Shown piece by piece: positions 22,501 to 36,400 of a stretch of DNA of 64,000 nt. How positions within the stretch are numbered: the stretch's first letter is position 1; every line of letters begins with the position of its first letter. The notes beneath the pieces are model-generated. The model ran no database searches. It was not told the DNA's origin and saw only the letters and a list, made by a program, of their open reading frames with translations. Source of the DNA: Deroplatys truncata (taxonomy: Eukaryota; Arthropoda; Insecta; Mantodea; Mantidae); assembly GCA_030765065.1 (NCBI GenBank), contig CM060985.1, positions 1,488,001-1,552,000 on the forward strand. The letters run 5' to 3'. The position numbers and the translations under genes are program-made.

Positions 22501-25500
22501 AGCAAGTGTGTAGTAAGAATCTCTTATCCTGTCCATGGTGAGAGCAAAGCTGTTGAGCTGATCAAGTGTGTACCAACAATATTTTATCCTGTCCATGGTG
22601 AGAGCAAAGCTGATGAGCTGATCAAGTGTGTATCAACAATCTTCTATTCTGTCTATGGTAAGAGCAAAGCTGTTGATCTGATCAAGTGTGTAGCAACAAT
22701 CTTTTATCCTGTCCATGGAGAGAGCAAAGCTGTTGAGCTGATCAAGTGTGTAACAACAATCTCTTATCCTATCTATGGTAAGAGCAAAGCTGTTGAGCTC
22801 ATCAAGTGTGTAGCAACAATCTCTTATTATGTCTATGGTAAGAGCAAAGGTGTTGAGCTGATCAAGGTTGTAGCAACAACCCCATATCCCATCTCCCTGC
22901 AAAGGCAAAGCTGTTGAGCTAATCAAGTGTGTAGTAAGAATCTCTTATCCTGTCCATGGTGAGAGCAAAGCTGTTGAGCTGATCAAGTGTGTAGCAATAA
23001 TCTTTTATCCTGTCCATGGTGAGAGCAAAGGTGTTGAGCTGATCAAGTGTGTAGCAACAATCTTGTATCCTGTCTATGTTGAGAGCAAAGCTGTTGAGCT
23101 GATCAAGTGTGTAGCAACAATCTCTTATCCTGTCTATGGTAAGAGCAAAGCTGTTCAGCTGATCAGGTGTGTAGCAACAATCTCCTATCCTGCCTATGGA
23201 AAGAGCAAAGGTGTTGAGCTGATCAAGGTTGTAGCAACAACCCCATATCCCATCTCCATGCAAAGGCAAAGCTGATGAGCTGATCAAGTGTGTAGCCAGA
23301 ATCTCTTATCCTGTCCATAGTGAGAACAAAGGTGTTGAGCTGATCAAGTGTGTAGCAACAATATTTTATCCTGTCCATGGTGAGAGCAAAGCTGATGAGC
23401 TGATCAAGTGTGTAGCAACAATCTTTTATCCTGTCCATGGAGAGAGCAAAGCTGTTGAGCTGATGATGTGTGTAGCAACAATCTCTTATCCTGTCCATGG
23501 AGAGAGCAAAGCTGTTGAGCTGATCATGTGTGTAGCAACAATCTCTTATCCTTTCTATGGTAAGAGAAAAGCTGTTGAGCTGATCAAGTGTGTAGCAACA
23601 ATCTCTTATCCTGTCTATGGTAAGAGCAAAGGTGTTGAGCTGATCAAGGTTGTAGCAACAACCCCTATCCCATCTCCATGCAAAGGCAAAGCTGTTGATC
23701 TGATCAAGTGTGTAGCAACAATCTTTTATCCTGTCCATGGAGAGAGCAAAGCTGTTGAGCTGATCATGTGTGTAACAACAATCTCTTATCCTATCTATGG
23801 TAAGAGCAAAGCTGTTGAGCTCATCAAGTGTGTAGCAACAATCTCTTATTATGTCTATGGTAAGAGCAAAGGTGTTGAGCTGATCAAGTGTGTAGCAACA
23901 ATCTCTTATCCTGTCTATGGTAAGAGCAAAGCTGTTCAGCTGATCAGGTGTGTAGCAACAATCTCCTATCCTGCCTATGGAAAGAGCAAAGGTGTTGAGC
24001 TGATCAAGGTTGTAGCAACAACCCCATATCCCATCTCCATGCAAAGGCAAAGCTGATGAGCTGATCAAGTGTGTAGCCAGAATCTCTTATCCTGTCCATA
24101 GTGAGAACAAAGGTGTTGAGCTGATCAAGTGTGTAGCAACAATATTTTATCCTGTCCATGGTGAGAGCAAAGCTGATGAGCTGATCAAGTGTGTAGCAAC
24201 AATCTTTTATCCTGTCCATGGAGAGAGCAAAGCTGTTGAGCTGATCATGTGTGTAGCAACAATCTCTTATCCTGTCCATGGAGAGAGCAAAGCTGTTGAG
24301 CTGATCATGTGTGTAGCAACAATCTCTTATCCTTTCTATGGTAAGAGAAAAGCTGTTGAGCTGATCAAGTGTGTAGCAACAATCTCTTATCCTGTCTATG
24401 GTAAGAGCAAAGGTGTTGAGCTGATCAAGGTTGTAGCAACAACCCCATATCCCATCTCCATGCAAAGGCAAAGCTGTTGATCTGATCAAGTGTGTAGCAA
24501 CAATCTTTTATCCTGTCCATGGAGAGAGCAAAGCTGTTGAGCTGATCAAGTGTGTAGCAACAATCTCTTATCCTGTCTATGGTAAGAGCAAAGCTGTTGA
24601 GCTGATCAAGTGTGTAGCAATAATCTTTTATCCTGTCCATGGTGAGTGCAAAGCTGTTGAGCTGATCAAGTGTGTCGATCATTCTTGTATCCATTCTATG
24701 GTGAGAGCAAAGCTGTTGAGCTGATCAAGTGTGTAGCAACAATCTCTTATCCTGTATATGGTAAGAGAAAAGCTGTTGAGCTGATCAAGTGTGTAGCAAC
24801 AATCTCTTATCCTGTCTATGGTAAGAGCAAAGGTGTTGAGCTGATCAAGGTTGTAGCAACAACCCCATATCCCATCTCCATGCAAAGGCAAAGCTGTTGA
24901 GCTGATCAAGTGTGTAGCAACAATCTCTTATCCTGTCCATGGTGAGAGCAAAGCTGTTGAGCTGATCAAGTGTGTAGCAACAATATTTTATCCTGTCCAT
25001 GGTGAGAGCAAAGGTGATGAGCTGATCAAGTGTGTAGCAACAATCTTCTATTCTGTCTATGGTAAGAGCAAAGCAGTTGAGCTGATCAAGTGTGTAGCAA
25101 CAATCTTTTATCCTGTCCATGGAGAGAGCAAAGCTGTTGAGCTGATCAAGTGTGTAGCAACAATCTCTTATCCTGTCTATGGTAAGAGCAAAGCTGTTGA
25201 GCTGATCAAGCTTGTAGCAACAATCTCTTATCCTGTCTATAGTAAGAGCAAAGCTGTTGAACTGATCAAGTGTGTAGAAGGAATCTCTTATCCTGTCCGT
25301 GGTGAGAGCAAAGCTGTTGAGCTGATCAAGTGTGTACCAACAATATTTTATCCTGTCTATGGTGAGAGCAAAGCTGATGAGCTGATCAAGTGTGTAGCAA
25401 CAATCTTCTATTCTGTCTATGGTAAGAGGAAAGCTGTTGATCTGATCAAGTGTGTAGCAACAATCTTTTATCCTGTTCATGGAGAGAGCAAAGCTCTTGA

Positions 25501-28384
25501 GCTGATCAAGTGTGTAGCAACAATCTCCTATCCTATCTATGGTAAGAGCAAAGCTGTTGAGCTGATCAAGTGTGTAGCAACAATCTCTTTCTATGTCTAT
25601 GGTAAGAGCAAAGGTGTTTAGCTGATCAAGGTTGTAGCAACAACCCCATATCCCATCTCCCTGCAAAGGCAAAGCTGTTGAGCTGATCAAGTGTGTAGTA
25701 AGAATCTCTTATTCTGTCCATGGTGATAGCAAAGCTGTTGAGCTGATCAAGTGTGTAGCAATAATCTTTTATCCTGTCCATGGTGAGAGCAAAGCTGTTG
25801 AGCTGATCAAGTGTGTAGCAACAATCTTGTATCCTGTCTATGTTGAGAGCAAAGCTGTTGAGCTGATCAAGTGTGTAGCAACAATCTCTTATCCTGTCTA
25901 TGGTAAGAGCAAAGCTGTTGAGCTGATCAAGTGTGTAGCAACAATCTCTTATTCTGCCTATGGAAAAAGCAAAGGTGTTGAGCTGATCAAGGTTGTGGCA
26001 ACAACCCCATATCCCATCTCCATGCAAAGGCAAAGCTGTTGAGCTGATCAAGTGTGTAGCAAGAATCTCTTATCCTGTCCATGGTGAGAGCAAAGGTGTT
26101 GAGCTGATCAAGTGTGTAGCAACAATATTTTATCCTGTCCATGGTGAGAGCAAAGCTGATGAGCTGATCAAGTGTGTAGCAACAATCTTCTATTCTGTCT
26201 ATGGTAAGAGCAAAGCTGTTGAGCTGATCAAGTGTGTAGCAATAATCTTTTATCCAGTCCATGGTGAGAGCAAAGCTGTTGAGCTGATCAAGTGAGTAGC
26301 AACAATCTCTTATCCTGTCTATGGTAAGAGCAAAGCTGTTGAGCTGATCAAGTGTGTAGCAACAATCTCTTATCCTGTCCATGGTGAGAGCAAAGCTGTT
26401 GAGCTGATCAAGTGTGTAGCAACAATATTTTATCCTGTCCATGGTGAGAGCAAAGGTGATGAGCTGATCAAGTGTGTAGCAACAATCTTCTATTCTGTCT
26501 ATGGTAAGAGCAAAGCAGTTGAGCTGATCAAGTGTGTAGCAAAAATCTTTTATCCTGTCCATGGAGAGAGCAAAGCAGTTGAGCTGATCAAGTTTGCAGC
26601 AAAACCCCTTATCCCATCTCTATGCAAAGGCAAAGCTGTTGAGCTGATCAAGTGTGTAGCAACAATCTTGTATCCTGTCTATGGTGAGAGCAAAGCTGTT
26701 GATCTGATCATGTGTGTAGCAACAACCTCTTATCCTGTCCATGGTGAGAGCAAAGCTATTGAGCTGATCAAGTGTGTAGAAACAATCTTGCACCGTGTCT
26801 ATGGTGAGAGCAAAGCTGTTGAGCTGATCAAGTGTGTAGCAACAATCTCTTATCCTGTCTATGGTAAGAGCAAAGCTGTTGAGCTGATCAAGTATGTAGC
26901 AACAACCACATATTCCATCTCCCTGCAAAGGCAAAGCTGTTGAGCTGATCAAGTGTGTAGCAACAATCTCTTATCCTGACTATGGTAAGAGCAAAGCTGT
27001 TGAGCTGATCAAGTGTGTAGGAACAATCTCTTATCCTGTCTATGGTAAGAGCAAGCTGTTGAGCTGATCAAGTGAGTAGCAAGAATCTCTTATCCTGCCC
27101 ATGGTGAGAGCAAAGCTGTTGAGCTGATCAAGTGTGTAGAAACAATCTCTTATCCTTACTATGGTAAGAGCAAAGCTGTTGAGCTGATTAAGTGTGTAGC
27201 AAGAATCTCTTATCCTGCCCATGGTGAGAGCAAAGCTGTTGAGCTGATCAAGTGTGTAGAAACAATCTCTTATCCTTACTATGGTAAGAGCAAAGCTGTT
27301 GAGCTGATCAAGTGTGTAGCAACAATCTCTTATCCTGTCTATGGTAAGAGCAAAGCTGTTGAGCTGATCAAGTGTGTAGCAAGAATTTCTTATCCTGTCT
27401 ATCGTAAGGGCAAAGCTGTTGAGCTGATCAGGTGTGTAGCAACAATTTTGTATCGTGTCTATGCTGAGAGCAAAGCTGTTGAGCTGATCAAGTGTGTAGC
27501 AACAATCTCTTATCCTGTCTATGGAAAGAGCAAAGCTTTTAAGCTGATCAAGTGTGTAGCAACAATCTCTTATCCTGTCTATGGTAAGAGCAAAGCTGTT
27601 GAGCTGATCAAGTGTGTAGCAACAATCTCTTATCCTGTCTATGGTACGAGCAAAGGTGTTGTGCTGATCAAGTGTGTAGCAACAACCCCATATCCCATCT
27701 CCATGCAAAGGCAAAGCTGTTGAGCTGATCAAGTGTGTAGCAAGAATCTCATATCCTGTCCATGGTGAGAGCAAAGCTCTTTAGCTGATCAAGTGTGTAG
27801 CAACAATCTTTTATCCTGTCCATGGTGAGAGCAAAGCTGATGAGCTGATCAAGTGTGTAGCAACAATCTCTTATCCTGTCTATGGTAAGAGCAAAGCTGT
27901 TAAGCTGATCAAGTGTGTAGCAACATTCTCTTATACTGTCTATGGTAAGAGCAAAGCTGTTGAGCTGATCAAGTGTGTAGCAACAATCTCTTATCCTGTC
28001 TATGGTACGAGCAAAGGTGTTGCGCTGATCAAGTGTGTAGCAACAACCCCATATCCCATCTTCATGCAAAGGCAAAGCTGTTGAGCTGATCAAGTGTGTA
28101 GCAAGAATCTCTTATCCTGTCCATGGTGAGAGCAAAGATGTTTAGCTGATCAAGTGTGTAGCAACAATCTTTTATCCTGTCCAGGGTGAGAGCAAAGCTG
28201 ATGAGCTGATCAAGTGTGTAGCAACAATCTTTTATCCTGTCCATGGTAAGAGCAAAGCTGATGAGCTGATCAAGTGTGTAGCAACAATCTTCTATCCTGT
28301 CTATGGTAAGAGCAAAGCTGTTGAGCTGATCAAGTGTGTAGCAACAATCTTTTATCCTGTCCATGGTGAGAGCAAAGCTGTTGA
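16542..28384. repeat. Large tandem duplication, copy B (about 11,843 bp)
   Basis: 16542-23722 matches 2654-9834 at an offset of 13,888 bp. The sequence at 23695-23880 instead follows 11611-11796 (offset 12,084), and from about 23881 to 28384 it follows 12038-16541 (offset 11,843). Relative to copy A, B therefore lacks 1,804 bp at the first junction and 241 bp at the second, 2,045 bp in total. That is 34 monomers including five of 61 bp. The differences I noticed in the right part are few, such as tgtctatggagag at 13273 against tgtccatggagag in B. Matching ends near 28384-28400, where gtgtgta in A meets gtgtata. Confidence 0.88.
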
Positions 28385-30446
28385 GCTGATCAAGTGTATA
28401 GCAACAATCTTTTATCCTGTCCATGGTGAGAGCAAAGCTGTTGAGCTGATCAAGTGTGTGGCAACAATCTTGTATCCTATCTATGGTGAGAGCAAAGCTG
28501 TCGAGCTGATCAAGTGTGTAGCAACAATCTTTTATCCTGTCCATGGTGAGAGCAAAGCTGTTGAGCTAATCAAGTGTGTAGCAACAATCTCTTATCATTT
28601 TATGGTGAGAGCAAAGCTGTTGACCTGATCAAGTGTGTAGCAACAATCTTTTATCCTGTCTATGGTGAGCGCAAAGCTGTTGAGCTGATTAAGTGTAGCA
28701 ACAATCTTGTATCCTGTCTATTCTATGGTGAGAGCAAAGCTGTTGAGCTGATCAAGTTAGTAGCAAGAATTATATCCTGTCCATGGTGAGAGCAAAGCTG
28801 TTGAGTTGATCAAGTGTATAGCAACAATCTCTTATCCTGTCTATGATAAGAGCAAAGCTGTTAAGCTGCTCAAGTGTGTAGCAACAATCTCTTATCCTGT
28901 CCATGGTAAGAGCAAAGCTGTTGAGCTGATCAAGTGTGTAGCAACAATCTCTTATCCTGTCTATGGTACGAGCAAAGGTGTTGCTCTAATCAAGTGTGTA
29001 GCAACAACCCCATATCCCATCTCTATGCAAGGCAAAGCTGTTGAGCTTATCAAGTGTATAGCAAGAATCTCTTATCCTGTCCATGGTGAGAGCAAAGCTG
29101 TTTAGCTGATCACGTGTGTAGCAACAATCTTTTATCCTGTCCAGGGTGAGAGCAAAGCTGACGAGCTGATCAAGTGTGTAGCAACAATCTTTTATCCTGT
29201 CCATGGTAAGAGCAAAGCTGATGAGCTGATCAAGTGTGTAGCAACAATCTTCTATCCTGTCTATGGTAAGAGCAAAGCTGTTGAGCTGATCAAGTGTGTA
29301 GCAACAATCTTTTATCCTGTCCATGGTGAGAGCAAAGCTGTTGAGCTGATCAAGTGTATAGTAACAATCTTTTATCCTGTCCATGGTGAGAGCAAAGCTG
29401 TTGAGCTGATCAAGTGTGTAGCAACAATCTTGTATCCTGTCTATGGTGAGAGCAAAGCTGTCGAGCTGATCAGGTGTGTAGCAACAATCTTTTATCCTGT
29501 CCATGGTGAGAGCAAAGCTGTTGAGCTAATCAAGTGTGTAGCAACAATCTCTTATCATTTTATGGTGAGAGCAAAGCTGTTGACCTGATCAAGTGTGTAG
29601 CAACAATCTTTTATCCTGACCATGGTGAGAGCAAAGCTGTTGAGCTGATAAAGTGTGTAGCAACAATCTTTTATCCTGTCCATGGTGAGAGCAAAGCTGT
29701 TGAGCTGATCAAGTGTGTAGCAACAATCTTGTATCCTGTCTATGGTGAGAGCAAAGCTGTTGAGCTGATCAAGTGTGTAGCAACAATCTCTTATCCTGTC
29801 TATGGTGAGAGCAAAGCTGTTGAGCTGATCAAGTGTGTAGCAACAATCTCTTATGCTGTCTATGGTGAGAGCAAAGCTGTTGAACTGATCAAGTGTGTAG
29901 CAACAAACCCAGATCCCATCTCCATGCAAAGGCAAAGCTGTTGAGCTGATCAAGTGTGTAGCAATAATCTCTTATCCTGTCCATGGTGAGAGCAAAGCTG
30001 TTGAGCTGATCAAGTGTGTAGCAACAATATTTTATCCTGTCCATGGTGAGAGCAAAGCAGTTGAGCTGATCAAGTGTGTAGCAACAATCTTCTATCCTGT
30101 CCATGGAGAGAGCAAAGCTGTTGAGCTGATCAAGTGTGTAGCAACAATCTCTTATCCTGACTATGGTAAGAGCAAAGCTGTTGAGCTGATCAAGTGTGTA
30201 GCAATAATCTTTTATCCAGTCCATGGTGAGAGCAAAGCTGTTGAGCTGATCAAGTGAGTAGCAACAATCTTGTATCCTGTCTATGGTGAGAGCAAAGCTG
30301 TTGAGCTGATCAAGTGAGTAGCAACAATCTTGTATCCTGTCTATGGTGAGAGCAAAGCTGTTGAGCTGATCAAGTGTGTAGCAACAATCTCTTATCCTGT
30401 CTATGGTAAGAGCAAAACTGTTGAGCTGATCAAGTGTGTAGCAACA
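28385..30446. repeat. 60-bp array between the two large duplication groups, with a 960-bp repeat
   Basis: This stretch holds irregular monomers: one at about 28615 (cttatcattttatggtg), a 63-bp unit near 28687 (gattaagtgtagcaac, ctattctatgg) and a 58-bp unit near 28750 (gttagtagcaagaat). Blocks around 28062-28614 recur around 29022-29574, 960 bp or 16 monomers further on. The marker near 29012 has lost one base (atgcaaggcaaag), so the reading frame passes through it. About one kilobase (28752-29731) matches the right end of the window at an offset of 34,269 bp. Confidence 0.8.
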
Positions 30447-33400
30447 ATCTCTTATCCTGTCTATGGTAAGAGCAAAGCTGTTGAGCTGATCAAGTTTGCA
30501 GCAACAATGCCTTATCCCATCTCCATGCAAAGGCAAACCTGTTGAGCTGATCAAGTGTGTAGCAACAATCTTGTAACCTGTCTATGGTGAGAGCAAAGCT
30601 GTTGAGCTGATCATGTGTGTAGCAACAATCTCTTATCCTGTCCATGGTGAGAGCAAAGCTGTTGAACTGATCAAGTGTGTAGAAACAATCTTGTACCGTG
30701 TCTATGGTGAGAGCAAAGCTGTTGAGCTGATCAAGTGTGTAGCAACAATCTCTTATCCTGTCTATGGTAAGAGCAAAGCTGTTGAGCTGATCAAGTATGT
30801 AGCAACAACCACATATTCCATCTCCCTGCAAAGGCAAAGCTGTTGAGCTGATCAAGTGTGTAGCAACAATCTCTTATCCTGTCTATGGTAAGAGCAAAGC
30901 TGTTGAGCTGATCAAGGTTGTAGCAACAATCTCTTATCCTGTCTATGGTAAGAGCAAAACTGTTGAGCTGATCAAGCGTGTAGCAACAATCTCTTATCCT
31001 GTCTATGGTAAGAGCAAAGGTGTTGAGCTGATCAAGGTTGTAGCAACAACCCCATATCCCATCTCCATGCAAAGGCAAAGCTGTTGAGCTGATCAAGTGT
31101 GTAGCAAGAATCTCTTATCCTGTCCATGGTGAGAGCAAAGCTGTTGAGCTGATCAAGTGTGCACCAACAATATTTTATCCTGTCCATGGTGAGAGCAAAG
31201 CTGATGAGCTGATCAAGTGTGTAGCAACAATCTTCTATTCTGTCTATGGTAAGAGCAAAGCTGTTGATCTGATCAAGTGTGTAGCAACAATCTTTTATCC
31301 TGTCCATGGAGAGAGCAAAGCTCTTGAGCTGATCAAGTGTGTAGCAACAATCTCTTATCCTATCTATGGTAAGAGCAAAGCTGTTGAGCTGATCAAGTGT
31401 GTAGCAACAATCTCTTATTATGTCTATGGTAAGAGCAAAGGTGTTGAGCTGATCAAGGTTGTAGCAACAACCCCATATCCCATCTCCCTGCAAAGGCAAA
31501 GCTGTTGAGCTGATCAAGTGTGTAGTAAGAATCTCTTATCCTGTCCATGGTGAGAGCAAAGCTGTTGAGCTGATCAAGTGTGTAGCAATAATCTTTTATC
31601 CTGTCCATGGTGAGAGCAAAGCTGTTGAGCTGATCAAGTGTGTAGCAACAATCTTGTATCCTGTCTATGTTGAGAGCAAAGCTGTTGAGCTGATCAAGTG
31701 ATTAGCAACAATCTCTTATCCTGTCTATGGTAAGAGCAAAGCTCTTCAGCTGATCAAGTGTGTAGCAACAATCTCCTATCCTGCCTATGGAAAGAGCAAA
31801 GGTGTTGAGCTGATCAAGGTTGTAGCAACAACCCCATATCCCATCTCCATGCAAAGGCAAAGCTGTTGAGCTGATCAAGTGTGTAGCAAGAATCTCTTAT
31901 CCTGTCCATGGTGAGAGCAAAGGTGTTGAGCTGATCAAGTGTGTAGCAACAATATTTTATCCTGTCCATGGTGAGAGCAAAGCTGATGAGCTGATCAAGT
32001 GTGTAGCAACAATCTTCTATTCTGTCTATGGTAAGAGCAAAGCTGTTGAGCTGATCAAGTGTGTAGCAACAATCTTTTATCCTGTCCATGGAGAGAGCAA
32101 AGCTGTTGAGCTGATCATGTGTGTAGCAACAATCTCTTATCCTGTCTATGGTAAGAGAAAAGCTGTTGAGCTGATCAAGTGTGTAGCAACAATCTCTTAT
32201 CCTGTCTATGGTAAGAGCAAAGGTGTTGAGCTGATCAAGGTTGTAGCAACAACCCCATATCCCATCTCCATGCAAAGGCAAAGCTGTTGAGCTGATCAAG
32301 TGTGTAGTAAGAATCTCTTATCCTGTCCATGGTGAGAGCAAAGCTGTTGAGCTGATCAAGTGTGTAGCAACAATCTTTTATCCTGTCCATGGAGAGAGCA
32401 AAGCTGTTGAGCTGATCAAGTGTGTAGCAACAATCTCTTATCCTGTCTATGGTAAGAGCAAAGCTGTTGAGCTGATCAAGTGTGTAGCAATAATCTTTTA
32501 TCCTGTCCATGGTGAGTGCAAAGCTGTTGAGCTGATCAAGTGTGTAGCAACATTCTTGTATCCATTCTATGGCGAGAGCAAAGCTGTTGAGCTGATCAAG
32601 TGTGTAGCAACAATCTCTTAGCCTGTCTATGGTAAGAGAAAAGCTGTTGAGCTGATCAAGTGTGTAGCAACAATCTCTTATCCTGTCTATGGTAAGAGCA
32701 AAGGTGTCGAGCTGATCAAGGTTGTAGCAACAACCCCATATCCCATCTCCATGCAAAGGCAAAGCTGTTGAGCTGATCAAGTGTGTAGCAACAATCTCTT
32801 ATCCTGTTCATGGTGAGAGCAAAGCTGATGAGCTGATGAAGTGTGTAGCAACAATATTTTATCCTGTCCATGGTGAGAGCAAAGGTGATGAGCTGATCAA
32901 GTGTGTAGCAACAATCTTCTATTCTGTCTATGGTAAGAGCAAAGCAGTTGAGCTGATCAAGTGTGTAGCAACAATCTTTTATCCTGTCCATGGAGAGAGC
33001 AAAGCTGTTGAGCTGATCATGTGTGTAGCAACAATCTCTTATCCTGTCTATGGTAAGAGCAAAGCTGTTGAGCTGATCAAGCGTATAGCAACAATCTCTT
33101 ATCCTGTCTATAGTAATAGCAAAGCTGTTGAGCTGATCAAGTGTGTAGAAGGAATCTCTTATCCTGTCCATGGTGAGAGCAAAGCTGTTGAGCTGATCAA
33201 GTGTGTACCAACAATATTTTATCCTGTCTATGGTGAGAGCAAAGCTGATGAGCTGATCAAGTGTGTAGCAACAATCTTCTATTCTGTCTATGGTAAGAGC
33301 AAAGCTGTTGAGCTGATCAAGTGTGTAGCAACAATCTTGTATCCTGTCTATGGTGAGAGCAAAGCTGTTGAGCTGATCATGTGTGTAGCAACAATCTCTT

Positions 33401-36400
33401 ATCCTGTCCATGGTGAGAGCAAAGCTGTTGAGCTGATCAAGTGTGTAGAAACAATCTTGTACCGTGTCTATGGTGAGAGCAAAGCTGTTGAGCTGATCAA
33501 GTGTGTAGCAACAATCTCTTATCCTGTCTATGGTAAGAGCAAAGCTGTTGAGCTGATCAAGTATGTAGCAACAACCACATATTCCATCTCCCTGCAAAGG
33601 CAAAGCTGTTGAGCTGATCAAGTGTGTAGCAACAATCTCTTATCCTGTCTATGGTAAGAGCAAAGCTGTTGAGCTGATCAAGGTTGTAGCAACAATCTCT
33701 TATCCTGTCTATGGTAAGAGCAAAGCTGTTGAGCTGATCAAGCGTGTAGCAACAATCTCTTATCCTGTCTATGGTAAGAGCAAAGGTGTTGAGCTGATCA
33801 AGGTTGTAGCAACAACCCCATATCCCATCTCCTTGCAAAGGCAAAGCTGTTGAGCTGATCAAGTGTGTAGCAAGAATCTCTTATCCTGTCCATGGTGAGA
33901 GCAAAGCTGTTGAGCTGATCAAGTGTGTACCAACAATATTTTATCCTGTCCATGGTGAGAGCAAAGCTGATGAGCTGATCAAGTGTGTAGCAACAATCTT
34001 CTATTCTGTCTATGGTAAGAGCAAAGCTGTTGATCTGATCAAGTGTGTAGCAACAATCTTTTATCCTGTCCATGGAGAGAGCAAAGCTCTTGAGCTGATC
34101 AAGTGTGTAGCAACAATCTCTTATCCTATCTATGGTAAGAGCAAAGCTGTTGAGCTGATCAAGTGTGTAGCAACAATCTCTTATTATGTCTATGGTAAGA
34201 GCAAAGGTGTTGAGCTGATCAAGGTTGTAGCAACAACCCCATATCCCATCTCCCTGCAAAGGCAAAGCTGTTGAGCTGATCAAGTGTGTAGTAAGAATCT
34301 CTTATCCTGTCCATGGTGAGAGCAAAGCTGTTGAGCTGATCAAGTGTGTAGCAATAATCTTTTATCCTGTCCATGGTGAGAGCAAAGCTGTTGAGCTGAT
34401 CAAGTGTGTAGCAACAATCTTGTATCCTGTCTATGTTGAGAGCAAAGCTGTTGAGCTGATCAAGTGTGTAGCAACAATCTCTTATCCTGTCTATGGTAAG
34501 AGCAAAGCTCTTCAGCTGATCAAGTGTGTAGCAACAATCTCCTATCCTGCCTATGGAAAGAGCAAAGGTGTTGAGCTGATCAAGGTTGTAGCAACAACCC
34601 CATATCCCATCTCCATGCAAAGGCAAAGCTGTTGAGCTGATCAAGTGTGTAGTAAGAATCTCTTATCCTGTCCATGGTGAGAGCAAAGCTGTTGAGCTGA
34701 TCAAGTGTGTAGCAACAATCTTTTATCCTGTCCATGGAGAGAGCAAAGCTGTTGAGCTGATCAAGTGTGTAGCAACAATCTCTTATCCTGTCTATGGTAA
34801 GAGCAAAGCTGTTGAGCTGATCAAGTGTGTAGCAATAATCTTTTATCCTGTCCATGGTGAGTGCAAAGCTGTTGAGCTGATCAAGTGTGTAGCAACATTC
34901 TTGTATCCATTCTATGGTGAGAGCAAAGCTGTTGAGCTGATCAAGTGTGTAGCAACAATCTCTTAGCCTGTCTATGGTAAGAGAAAAGCTGTTGAGCTGA
35001 TCAAGTGTGTAGCAACAATCTCTTATCCTGTCTATGGTAAGAGCAAAGGTGTTGAGCTGATCAAGGTTGTAGCAACAACCCCATATCCCATCTCCATGCA
35101 AAGGCAAAGCTGATGAGCTGATCAAGTGTGTAGCAACAATATTTTATCCTGTCCATGGTGAGAGCAAAGGTGATGAGCTGATCAAGTGTGTAGCAACAAT
35201 CTTCTATTCTGTCAATTGTAAGAGCAAAGCAGTTGAGCTGATCAAGTGTGTAGCAACAATCTTTTATCCTGTCCATGGAGAGAGCAAAGCTGTTGAGCTG
35301 ATCAAGTGTGTAGCAACAATCTCTTATTCTGTCTATGGTAAGAGCAAAGCTGTTGAGCTGATCAAGCGTGTAGACACAATCTCTTATCCTGTCTATAGTA
35401 AGAGCAAAGCTGTTGAGTTGATCAAGTGTGTAGAAGGAATCTCTTATCCTGTCCATGGTGAGAGCAAAGCTGTTGAGCTGATCAAGTGTGTACCAACAAT
35501 ATTTATTCCTGTCTATGTGAGAGCAAAGCTGATGAGCTGATCAAGTGTGTAACAACAATCTCTTATCCTATCTATGGTAAGAGCAAAGCTGTTGAGCTGA
35601 TCTAGTGTGAAGCAACAATCTCTTATTATGTCTATGGTAAGAGCAAAGGTGTTGAGCTGATCAAGGTTGTAGCAACAACCCCATATCCCATCTCCCTGCA
35701 AAGGCAAAGCTGTTGAGCTGATCAAGTGTGTAGTAAGAATCTCTTATCCTGCCCATGGTGAGAGCAAAGCTGTTGAGCTGATCAAGTGTGTAGCAATAAT
35801 CTTTTATCCTGTCCATGGTGGGAGCAAAGCTGTTGAGCTGATCAAGTGTGTAGCAACAATCTTGTATCCTGTCTATGTTGAGAGCAATGCTGTTGAGCTG
35901 ATCAAGTGTGTAGCAACAATCTCTTATCCTGTCTATGGTAAGAGCAAAGCTGCTGAGCTGATCAAGTGTGTAGCAACAATCTCTTATTCTGCCTATAGAA
36001 AGAGCAAAGGTGTTGAGCTGATCAAGGTTGTGGCAACAACCCCATATTCCATCTCCATGCAAAGGCAAAGCTGTTGAGCTGATCAAGTGTGTAGCAAGAA
36101 TCTCTTATCCTGTCCATGGTGAGAGCAAAGGTGTTGAGCTGATCAAGTGTGTAGCAACAATATTTTATCCTGTCCATGGTGAGAGCAAAGGTGATGAGCT
36201 GATCAAGTGTGTAGCAACAATCTTCTATTCTGTCTATGTGAAGAGCAAAGCTGTTGAGCTGATCAAGTGTGTAGCAACAATCTTTTATCCTGTCCATGCA
36301 GAGAGCAAAGCTGTTGAGCTGATCATGTGTGTAGCAACAATCTCTTATCCTGTCTATGGTAAGAGAAAAGCTGTTGAGCTGATGAAGTGTGTAGCAACAA

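Noticed and set aside
32836..33612. Plus-strand 258-residue frame with 20-residue repeats as a structural protein
   Set aside because: It has an ATG, but only because aagtgtg is preceded by gatgaag in one variant. It is bounded by a marker, and other blocks of the same type carry stops. There is no sign of selection on the protein.
32716..33621. Minus-strand 301-residue reading frame (with equals at 44982-45887 and 54602-55507) as a repeat-protein gene
   Set aside because: It starts at a TTG inside a marker, ends in the next marker, overlaps an equally open plus-strand frame and has no promoter, splice or signal features. It is explained by a 60-bp stop-free monomer.
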